From the NCBI GenBank assembly GCA_016795325.1, contig JAEUHY010000059.1, forward strand, positions 356,424 through 420,423: 64,000 bases of DNA, in the 5' to 3' direction. Of this stretch, positions 17,212-23,306 are shown piece after piece. Numbering within the stretch: position 1 is the first letter of the stretch; each line of letters begins with the position of its first letter. Position numbers and translations under genes: made by a program. The notes beneath the pieces were generated by a model that did no database searches, was not told the DNA's origin, and saw nothing but the letters and a program-made list of their open reading frames with translations. The stretch comes from Planctomycetota bacterium (GTDB lineage: Bacteria; Planctomycetota; UBA1135; GCA-002686595).

Positions 17212-17775
17212 TCACCTTTTCATCCAGCGCGCCGCCGCTTCGGCCACGCGCCGGCCCAACAAGCGCGCCGTCTGGAGATCGTCTTCGACCGGCTCGTTCG
17301 CGTGGTCGGCGCCCGGCGACTGCGCCATCGCGCCGAGGAACGAGCCCGCGCGGTTGATCTCGCGGCCCTGCTCGTCGCGATAGCGGGGCAGCAGCCCAAG
17401 GCTCACCCAAACCATGCCGTGTTGCGCCGCGAACGTCGCGAGCCCGACCAGCGTGTTGAACTTGTCGCCCGAAGGGGACCCAGAGTTCGTGAAGCCGGCG
17501 GCGAGCTTGTCCTTCCACAGCTGCGAGTGCCAAATCCCGCCCGTTCCGTCCATGAAGGCCTTCATCGGCGCGGACATGCTGCCCATGTAGGTCGGGCAGC
17601 CCAGAACCAACGCATCGGCGGCGTCGAGCTCAGCGCGGCGCGCTTCCCACTCGGCGACGGGGATCAGGCTGACGGAAGCTCCCTCGAACGAGCGCGCGCC
17701 CTCTTCGACTGCGCGCGCTTGGCGCTCGGTGTGGCCATAACCGGAGTGGTAGAGGATCGCGATCTTGGGGCTCAT
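17212..17775 (-). CDS. WrbA/flavodoxin-like NAD(P)H:quinone oxidoreductase
   Basis: The 187-residue protein is a flavodoxin fold. The FMN phosphate loop is LYHSGYGHTERQA near residue 8, and LVLGCPTYMGSMSAPMKAFMDGTGGIW carries the second FMN loop typical of WrbA. Further family segments are AAGFTNSGSPSGDKFNTL and a C-terminal ARLLGRRVAEAAARW. WrbA enzymes reduce quinones by two electrons. The gene is divergent from an HxlR regulator, which often controls quinone or aldehyde stress genes. A palindromic repeat follows its stop codon. Confidence 0.85.
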   Translation of the reverse strand: MSPKIAILYHSGYGHTERQARAVEEGARSFEGASVSLIPVAEWEARRAELDAADALVLGCPTYMGSMSAPMKAFMDGTGGIWHSQLWKDKLAAGFTNSGSPSGDKFNTLVGLATFAAQHGMVWVSLGLLPRYRDEQGREINRAGSFLGAMAQSPGADHANEPVEDDLQTARLLGRRVAEAAARWMKR

Positions 17776-17917
17776 GTTCGAAGTGGGGCGGTGGGAGGTG
17801 GCGGTGGGGTGTCGGACCTTGCTGCCGAGGCGCAGCACAGGACTCGCCCGTGCAAAGTCCGCTCGCACAGGCTTGCGGCAAGGCCTTCTCTTGGCTCAAT
17901 TCGTGTCCATCAGCAAC

Positions 17918-17938
17918 CAGGTACCTTCCGGTAACCAA
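17918..17938. promoter_or_regulatory. Candidate HxlR operator between wrbA and hxlR
   Basis: The imperfect inverted repeat GGTACC-ttcc-GGTAACC lies in the 174-bp divergent region, about 12 bp before the regulator's GTG start. GTAAC-type half sites are common in HxlR-family operators. AAGGGAG directly after it is the probable ribosome site for the regulator. Prediction only. Confidence 0.3.
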
Positions 17939-17949
17939 GGGAGTTTCGC

Positions 17950-18321
17950 GTGCAAGTCCGCTCCGAATCTGGCGCTTGTCCCGACCAGTGCCCGCTCGAC
18001 CAGTGCCTCCAGCTTCTCGCCGGCGCCTGGACCCACCAGGTGATCTGGTACCTGCGCGACGGCGCGCTTCGTTTCGGCGACCTGCGCCGCTCGTTGCCCG
18101 GCGTGTCGGCCAAGGTGCTGACCACGCGCCTGCGCGAGCTCGAGCTGCGCGGCGTGCTCTCGCGCCGCGTGCTGCCCAGTTCGCCGCCAGCGGTCGAGTA
18201 CGAGCTCACGCCGCTCGGCCGCGATCTGCTTCCGGTGCTCGAGTCGATCGCCTCGGTCGGCAAGCGTTTACGCGCACGCGAGCGCCGCACCGTGGTCGCC
18301 AAAGCCAGGAGTTCCCGATGA
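17950..18321 (+). CDS. HxlR-family transcriptional regulator
   Basis: The 123-residue protein is a single winged-helix HxlR domain: CPLDQCLQLLAGAWTHQVIWYL, then LRFGDLRRSLPGVSAKVLTTRLRELELRGVL and the wing VEYELTPLGRDLLPVL. Three Cys lie near the N-terminus (CPDQCPLDQC), a feature of redox- or electrophile-sensing members such as YodB. Its likely target is the divergent wrbA. Its TGA overlaps the ATG of the gamma-carbonic-anhydrase gene (ATGA), so the two are co-translated. Confidence 0.85.
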   Translation: MQVRSESGACPDQCPLDQCLQLLAGAWTHQVIWYLRDGALRFGDLRRSLPGVSAKVLTTRLRELELRGVLSRRVLPSSPPAVEYELTPLGRDLLPVLESIASVGKRLRARERRTVVAKARSSR

Positions 18322-18857
18322 AGCCCCTCATCCTTCCCTACGGCGGCGTCGCTCCACGCCTCGCCGAAGACGTCTTCCTCGCACCGGGCGCCGTCGTCGT
18401 CGGCGATGTCGAGCTCGGCCCGCGCGCCTCGGTCTGGTACTCCGCCGTGGTGCGCGGCGACGTGAACCGCATCACCATCGGCGCCGACTCGAACATACAG
18501 GACGGCGCCGTGCTGCACGGCACGCTCGGCGAATGGCCCGTCCTCATCGGCGCGCGCGTCTCGATCGGCCACCACGCCACCGTCCACGGCTGCATTCTCG
18601 AGGATGACGTGCTGATCGGCATCGGCGCGCGCGTGCTCGACGGCGCGCGCATCGGCGCCTTCTCGCTCATCGCCGCCGGCGCCCTGGTGCGCGAAGGCCA
18701 AGTCATCCCGCCGCGCTCGCTCGTCGTCGGCGTGCCCGGCGTCGTGAAGCGCGAGCTCAACGAACGCGAGCTCGCGATCTTGCGCCGCACTCCGCCGCGC
18801 TACGTCGAACTCGCGCGCCAGACTCGCGAAGCCTGCCGGGCGGCCGGCATCGCGTGA
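18318..18857 (+). CDS. Gamma-class carbonic anhydrase-like hexapeptide protein
   Basis: The 179-residue protein is a left-handed beta-helix of hexapeptide repeats (VFLAPGAVVVGDVELG, then IGADSNIQDGAVLHG). The metal ligands appear as the His in VLHG and the pair in SIGHHATVHGC, as in gamma-carbonic anhydrases and the YrdA/PaaY group. The C-terminal helix (NERELAILRRTPPRYVELA) packs against the trimer. It probably binds a divalent metal; true carbonic anhydrase activity cannot be assumed. Coupling to an HxlR regulator is unusual. Confidence 0.85.
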   Translation: MKPLILPYGGVAPRLAEDVFLAPGAVVVGDVELGPRASVWYSAVVRGDVNRITIGADSNIQDGAVLHGTLGEWPVLIGARVSIGHHATVHGCILEDDVLIGIGARVLDGARIGAFSLIAAGALVREGQVIPPRSLVVGVPGVVKRELNERELAILRRTPPRYVELARQTREACRAAGIA

Positions 18858-18872
18858 GGGCGGAGCGCGCGT

Positions 18873-20837
18873 TCAGGGGCGCTGCAGCACGATGTCGAAC
18901 TCGGTTGTGCGCGCCGACAGTTCGGCGACCAGCGGCGCAGGCGTGTTGAATCCCGGCACCGTGACCACGATGGACACACGCGGACCGGACAACCCGCGGA
19001 TCGAGTAACGCCCGGAGCTGTTGGTCACCACGCCGGGGCTGCTGAAGTCCTCGTCCTCGCTCTCCATCCGCAGGCTTGCGCCTGCGATCGGCTGTCCGCC
19101 GGGATCGAGCACGCGTCCCACGAGCTCGACCAGCGGGTCGACGATCACGAGCTTCTCGACGCGCTGCGTTTCGAAGCCCAGCGGCGCCAAGCCGCGCTCG
19201 ACAAGGCGCCGGCCGCGCGCGTCGAACACGATCAGCTCGAGCGGCAAGGTCGGTGCGAGCCCCTCCAGTGCGATGCGGCCCTGGCGGTTCGGCCGCATGT
19301 CCATCCAGCCGCGAGGCGCGGGGCCGACGTCCTCGCCGCCGCCGAACGCGTGACCCAGCGAGACCCCGATCATGTCGCTGTCGGGGAACCACGTGGAAGT
19401 CTCCGGAAACAGCGCTTCGCCGCGCCCCGCGAGGCGCACGACGACGTCCTGCAGCGCCGCGCCGGCGGCGTCCACGCACTCGAAAGAGAGGCTGTTCGTG
19501 CGCTCGAGTTGCACTTCGACGACCGCGTCGTGCGGCAGCACCACGTCCGTCTTCTTGGACCAGAATCCCGGCGCAACCACGCTCAGCGTCGCCGCACCGT
19601 TCACACTGGTCTGGACCAGGATTTCGTCGCCGCTGCTCGCCTCGCTCCAGTTGCCGCCCTCAAGCGAGCGAGTGCGCCCTTCGCCGAAGACGCGGGCTCG
19701 CGCAGCGGGGACGACCGATCTGTCGCTGTCCACGACTCGCACGCGCAGTCCGCTGCGAGCGCCCATGCTCAGCGTTCCTGCATCGAGGTCGCCCCGGGCG
19801 TCCGGCTGGAGCTCGTGCTGTCGGCGCTCCAGCGCCATTTGGCCGGTCGCCGACACAAGCGAGAACTCGACGGTCGTGATCGGGCGGGCGCCGATCGCGA
19901 CTTCGAAGCGACCGTCGTCCGCCAGCACTGCACGGTCGTGAGCGATTGAGAGAGCATCGCCCCAGTGAAGCGCGACGCGCAACTCGGCGCCTTTGGCGAC
20001 AGGTTGGCCGTTAGCATCGACGACGCGACCGACCAAGTGACGGAGCCGCTCGAACTCGAACACGAAGTTCGCCGAGGGCGCTGCGATGGGGATACGGCGT
20101 TCGCCCGCTGCGTTCGGGCGCCGCGGTCGCGCGACGTAGCCGTCCGGCACGCGCAGCGCGCCGCTCCAGTCGCCGGGCACGCCGGCCACGCTGAAGCGGC
20201 CCGCTGCGTCGGTGAAGGTTCCCGTCACCGCTAGTCCCTCGAGACGAGCGCGCACCGACGACGGCAGTTCAAGTTCGGGGAACGGAGCTTGCGCGGCCTC
20301 GAACGACAGCAAAAGCGGCTTCGCCGGGACGGCGCCGTTGACCGTCACGATGCCGGCCAACTGCGCGCTCGCCCGAGTGAGGCGCACCACGCGCACGCCA
20401 GCAGAGCGCTCAACTCGGAAGAACTCGAGCGGCCTGCCGGGACCGGAGACAAAGGTTGAGGCCACGCCTTCGGCGGGGAGTCCGCGCACCGAACCTCGAG
20501 CGTCGGTCGTGGCGTTCCACGACACGCCGGACGGCTCGAGCACCACCACGCTCGCTTGTGCGATCGCCACGCCGCTCTGGTCGAGCACGTCGAGCCGCCA
20601 CTCCGGCGCCGTGTGCTGAGACTGCTCCTCACGCGCCAATTCAACGACGACAGCAGGCGCCTCGCTGCGGACCGTCGGAGACGGCTCCATCGATGCTTCT
20701 GCCTCTGCGGGCGTCTGCTCGCGTGCGACGGCCGCGCTCGGTGCGGCTGCGCCGCGCGGCGAGTCACCCCCGGAGAACCACCAAGCGCCCAAGATCACGG
20801 CGACAGCGAGCGAGAAGAGCGTCACGGCCAACTTCAT
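18873..20837 (-). CDS. Secreted multi-domain carboxypeptidase-regulatory-like protein
   Basis: The 654-residue protein starts with a membrane anchor or signal (LAVTLFSLAVAVILGAWWF) and an Ala/Pro/Glu linker, followed by several beta-sandwich modules of the CarboxypepD_reg/SpaA type. Module signatures of the form 'GxVxDxxGxPxxGAxL..T.xxGxF.l.gl' recur: LAGIVTVNGAVPAKP, LVGRVVDANGQPVAKGAELR, and LVGRVLDPGGQPIAGASLRM with SSGRYSIRGL. No enzymatic domain is visible. It resembles the protein at 60610-62478. A structural or adhesive envelope role is likely but unproven. It converges with the carbonic anhydrase gene. Confidence 0.7.
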   Translation of the reverse strand: MKLAVTLFSLAVAVILGAWWFSGGDSPRGAAAPSAAVAREQTPAEAEASMEPSPTVRSEAPAVVVELAREEQSQHTAPEWRLDVLDQSGVAIAQASVVVLEPSGVSWNATTDARGSVRGLPAEGVASTFVSGPGRPLEFFRVERSAGVRVVRLTRASAQLAGIVTVNGAVPAKPLLLSFEAAQAPFPELELPSSVRARLEGLAVTGTFTDAAGRFSVAGVPGDWSGALRVPDGYVARPRRPNAAGERRIPIAAPSANFVFEFERLRHLVGRVVDANGQPVAKGAELRVALHWGDALSIAHDRAVLADDGRFEVAIGARPITTVEFSLVSATGQMALERRQHELQPDARGDLDAGTLSMGARSGLRVRVVDSDRSVVPAARARVFGEGRTRSLEGGNWSEASSGDEILVQTSVNGAATLSVVAPGFWSKKTDVVLPHDAVVEVQLERTNSLSFECVDAAGAALQDVVVRLAGRGEALFPETSTWFPDSDMIGVSLGHAFGGGEDVGPAPRGWMDMRPNRQGRIALEGLAPTLPLELIVFDARGRRLVERGLAPLGFETQRVEKLVIVDPLVELVGRVLDPGGQPIAGASLRMESEDEDFSSPGVVTNSSGRYSIRGLSGPRVSIVVTVPGFNTPAPLVAELSARTTEFDIVLQRP

Positions 20838-20990
20838 GGGATGTTGAGCGGTGTGCGACGGAAATCGGTTTCAGCTGAGACTTCGTGCGCTCCGACTGCG
20901 GATCACAGAGTAGCGAGCGCGCGTCGCGCGGAGTGTTCGTCGCGAGGGCGAGCCCGTGGCGCTGGCCAAAGTCCAGGTTGAAGTCGAGCC

Positions 20991-21206
20991 TCACGCGCTT
21001 GGCGGCTGAATCCAACGTCGTTCGCGAGTTGCGGCGAACGCCAGGACGGCGCGAATGTGCTCGCGCGTCCGCGCCGGAAAGTCACTGAGCAGCTCGTGCT
21101 CGTTCCTGCCGCCCGCGAGCTAGTCGGGAGCATCTGACACCGTGCTGCGGGGGCCGCGTACGCACGACTTGTCGCTGCGCACTGCGGGGCTGATGGCAAT
21201 TCGGTC
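20991..21206 (-). pseudogene. Remnant of a DUF433 (VapB45-type antitoxin) gene
   Basis: The 393-bp gap 20838-21230 has no intact gene, but the minus strand encodes an almost complete DUF433 domain in one frame. It starts DRIAISPAVRSDKSCVRGPR (usual form: RI..NP....GKPC.RGTR) and ends with HELLSDFPARTREHIRAVLA and FAATRER. One in-frame TAG at 21120-21122 interrupts it and no start codon was found before the upstream TAG at 21231-21233. The frame continues from the stop codon of the upstream phosphatase-like gene. No partner toxin (DUF5615/PIN) was seen on the 20838-20990 side. The remaining bases show nothing recognisable. Confidence 0.6.
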
Positions 21207-21230
21207 TTGCCGGGAGAACTCGGCAAGAGG

Positions 21231-21842
21231 CTAGTTCGCGGAGGACCGCGGAGGTTCCGCACCCGTGTAGGCGCTTGGCGCGGTCCCGCCGAGTTCTTGC
21301 TGGAGCCGCTCCACATCGAGTTCGCGCACGAGCTCTTCGATGTCGTCCCAGATCTCGTGGTAGCCAAAGCCGCCGCCACGCAACTCGTCGAGCGCTTCAT
21401 CGGCGCTCCAGCCCTGGACGACGCGGCGATAGGCCGCGCACATGAGGCCCGTTCGGTCTGCGCCGTGGTAGCAGTGCACGAAAACTGGAGTGTGTTGTGG
21501 GTCGGTGGCGACGCGCAGGAAGGCGAGCAGGTCGGCTTCGTTCGGCGCCCACGCGGTCATGGGGAGCTCGACGAGCGCGAGGCCGGGCGCGGGCGGGTTG
21601 GGGGAGCGTGCGAAGTAGCGCAGGCACACGACAGTGCGAATGCCCAGGGCGCGGAGCTGTTCGAAGCCATCTGCGGTCGGCTGCGAACCGCGCCACAGCT
21701 CGTCCGAGACGCGGTGCAGGTTGTCGAGGCCGGCGCGTGCCATCGGTTGCGCCCAGTGCGATGGACGGGGAACGCGCGGCGGCGATGTGTGGCACGCGGG
21801 GAGCAGAGCTGCGAGGAGAGTTGCGAGTGCGAGCGACTTCAC
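21231..21842 (-). CDS. Dual-specificity/tyrosine phosphatase-like lipoprotein
   Basis: The 203-residue protein has a lipoprotein signal (ALATLLAALLPAC) and a DSP-type phosphatase domain. Its active-site loop HCYHGADRTGLM contains the CX5R catalytic motif, and the upstream general-acid region lies in MTAWAPNEADLL. It resembles secreted DSP/Siw14-like phosphatases (LHRVSDELWRGSQPTADGF is the usual N-terminal motif). The GTG start at 21840-21842 was chosen because it begins directly at a signal peptide; the longer frame reads into the adjoining palindrome. Only four bases separate the start from that palindrome, so any ribosome site would lie inside it. Confidence 0.8.
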   Translation of the reverse strand: MKSLALATLLAALLPACHTSPPRVPRPSHWAQPMARAGLDNLHRVSDELWRGSQPTADGFEQLRALGIRTVVCLRYFARSPNPPAPGLALVELPMTAWAPNEADLLAFLRVATDPQHTPVFVHCYHGADRTGLMCAAYRRVVQGWSADEALDELRGGGFGYHEIWDDIEELVRELDVERLQQELGGTAPSAYTGAEPPRSSAN

Positions 21843-21846
21843 GGCG

Positions 21847-21939
21847 CGGTTGTACGGTGCCAGAGCAATTTGTCCCACGCCTCCGGTGCGCGCCGCGCGC
21901 CGAAGGCGTGAGACAAATTGCTCTGGCACCGTACAACCG
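21847..21939. repeat. Long palindrome, copy 2 (REPIN-like)
   Basis: 35-nt arms (21847-21881 and 21905-21939) pair with one mismatch around a 23-nt GC-rich centre. It abuts the stop codon of chorismate-mutase-like copy C on one side and the start of the phosphatase gene on the other. Confidence 0.9.
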
Positions 21940-22204
21940 TCAACGCTTCGGAGCCTTGTGCGCCTTCACGAGCAGCGCACGTGACTCGCGGAAGAGCGTG
22001 CGAAAGATGAGCGCGAGTTGCTCGCGCTCTCGGCGCGGATCGGCGGCGGGCAGATTGTGGAGCTGCTTCCAGGCGTCGATGCGCAGGGCGATTCCGGCGC
22101 GTTTTCGAACGCTGCGCGCGAGCTGGGCGTTGAGCGCGGCGATTAGGGCGTCGGCGGAGGCGGAGCCGCCTCGGTCTTCGTCGGCCTGCGACTTGGTGCG
22201 GCCA
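21940..22204 (-). pseudogene. Truncated chorismate-mutase-like copy C
   Basis: The open frame encodes GRTKSQADEDRGGSAS followed by a shortened AroQ-type helix bundle (AQLARSVRKRAGIALRIDAW, KQLHNLPAADPRRERE, LFRESRALLVKAHK). Compared with copy A (22654-23277) it lacks the first active-site Arg and 16 residues in the middle, both in frame. It has no start codon except a TTG inside the flanking palindrome. It is about 96% identical in DNA to copy B by eye. Non-function is likely but the frame is intact. Confidence 0.6.
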
Positions 22205-22295
22205 GGTTGTACGGTGCCTGAGCAATTTGTCTCACGCCTCCGCCGCGCTCCGCGCGCCGGAGGCGTGAGACAAATTGCTCTGGCACCGTACAACC
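22205..22295. repeat. Long palindrome, copy 3 (REPIN-like)
   Basis: 34-nt arms (22205-22238 and 22262-22295) pair with one mismatch (CCTGAG versus CCAGAG) around a 23-nt centre of different sequence but equal length. It lies directly after the stop codon of copy B. Confidence 0.9.
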
Positions 22296-22296
22296 G

Positions 22297-22561
22297 TCAA
22301 CGCTTCGCTGCCTTGCGCGCCTTCACGACCAGCGCACGTGACTCGCGGAAGAGCGTGCGAAAGATGCGCGCGAGTTGCTCGCGCTCTCGGCGCGTATCGG
22401 CGGCGGGCAGATTGTGTAGCTGCTTCCAGGCGCCGATGCGCAGGGCGATTCCGGCGCGTTTTCGAACGCTGCGTGCGAGCTGGGCGTTGATCGCGGCGAT
22501 TAGGGCGTCGGCGGAGGCGGAGCCGCCTCGGTCTTCGTCGGCCTGCGACTTGGTGCGGCCA
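22297..22561 (-). pseudogene. Truncated chorismate-mutase-like copy B
   Basis: This is the middle tandem copy. It keeps the helix carrying KRAGIALRIGAWKQLHNL and the DTRRERE segment but, like copy C, lacks the N-terminal active-site Arg region and 16 central residues present in copy A. No normal start codon is present. The C-terminal RESRALVVKARKAAKR is identical to copy A. Confidence 0.6.
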
Positions 22562-22652
22562 GGTTGTACGGTGCCAGAGCAATTTGTCTCACGCCTTCGG
22601 CGCGCGCCGCGCGCCGGAGGCGTGAGACAAATTGCTCTGGCACCGTACAACC
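22562..22652. repeat. Long palindrome, copy 4 (REPIN-like)
   Basis: Perfect 34-nt arms (22562-22595 and 22619-22652) flank a 23-nt GC-rich centre. It begins one base after the stop codon of the full-length chorismate-mutase-like gene on the minus strand. Confidence 0.9.
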
Positions 22653-22653
22653 G

Positions 22654-23277
22654 TCAACGCTTCGCTGCCTTGCGCGCCTTCACGACCAGCGCCCGCGACT
22701 CACGGAACAAGGCGCGGAACACGCGCGCGAGTTGTTCACGTTCGAGGCCCGGGCCGGCGGACGCGAGCACTCGTTCGAGCATCTCGCGCTCGCGGCGCGG
22801 ATCGGCGGCGGGAAGGTTGTGAAGCTGCTTCCAGGCGCCAATGCGCAGGGCAACTTGGGCACGCTTCTGAATGCTGCGCGCGAGTTGAGCGTTGAGCGCG
22901 TCGATGCGGCGGCGCAGCGCAGCGATGCGGGCGTCGGCGGCGGCTCGGTCGTCGTCGACTGGCGACTTGGCACGGCCGGAGCTGTGCTCTGCGCGTCGCT
23001 TGGCGCGGCTCGAGCTGAGTTCGGCGCGCGACTTGGTGCGACTCGCATCTGGCGCGGAGCGTGGCTCCGCGCGACTCGCGATGCGCTCGGAGCGCGCCGC
23101 GGCGCTGGCGGAACTGAGTTCGGCGTCGCTCGAACGGGCGCCGGAAGTCGCGCCGGAAGTCGGGCGCTGACCGCTCGGCTTCGAGACGCCCGATTCGCCG
23201 CCCACGGTCGCCCGCGAGGCGGGCTGTTGAGCAGCGCGCTCCGTGGAACGTCTCGGGGTGCTTCGTTGCGAGGCCAC
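22654..23277 (-). CDS. AroQ-type chorismate-mutase-like protein with long disordered N-terminus
   Basis: The 207-residue product has about 110 residues rich in Ser, Ala and Arg, then an AroQ-like three-helix domain (about 117-205). An ungapped match to the E. coli chorismate mutase domain as I recall it preserves Arg11, Arg28, Lys39, Asp48, Arg51 and Glu52 (here R122, R139, K150, D159, R162, E163) and, with one gap, Ser84 (S194). The Gln88 equivalent is Val198, which should impair normal catalysis. It may be an altered enzyme or a related fold with another role. The ATG at 23277 is 29 bp from the divergent U32 gene. A GTG at codon 25 is an alternative start. Confidence 0.62.
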   Translation of the reverse strand: MASQRSTPRRSTERAAQQPASRATVGGESGVSKPSGQRPTSGATSGARSSDAELSSASAAARSERIASRAEPRSAPDASRTKSRAELSSSRAKRRAEHSSGRAKSPVDDDRAAADARIAALRRRIDALNAQLARSIQKRAQVALRIGAWKQLHNLPAADPRREREMLERVLASAGPGLEREQLARVFRALFRESRALVVKARKAAKR

Positions 23278-23306
23278 GGCGCCCGGATGATACCGTCAGC
23301 GTTTCG

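Larger units (their letters stand above)
21940..22653. repeat. 357-bp tandem repeat: truncated gene plus palindrome, two units
   Basis: The sequence from 21940 to 22296 recurs at 22297-22653 with roughly a dozen substitutions. The 357-bp spacing is exact for both the stop codons (21940, 22297, 22654) and the palindromes. The order on the minus strand is gene A, palindrome, copy B, palindrome, copy C, palindrome. Confidence 0.88.

Noticed and set aside
20838..20990. Possible DUF5615/PIN toxin partner of the DUF433 remnant
   Set aside because: Translation of all frames shows no Asp-rich PIN-like motif.
21847..22652. Possible CRISPR-like array
   Set aside because: The repeat period is 357 bp with a 91-bp palindrome and gene-derived spacers that are themselves repeated, unlike CRISPR spacing.
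21497..22822. A 441-codon plus-strand frame with repeated segments
   Set aside because: It is produced by reading across the phosphatase antisense strand and the stop-free palindromes; its repeats come from the 357-bp tandem units.
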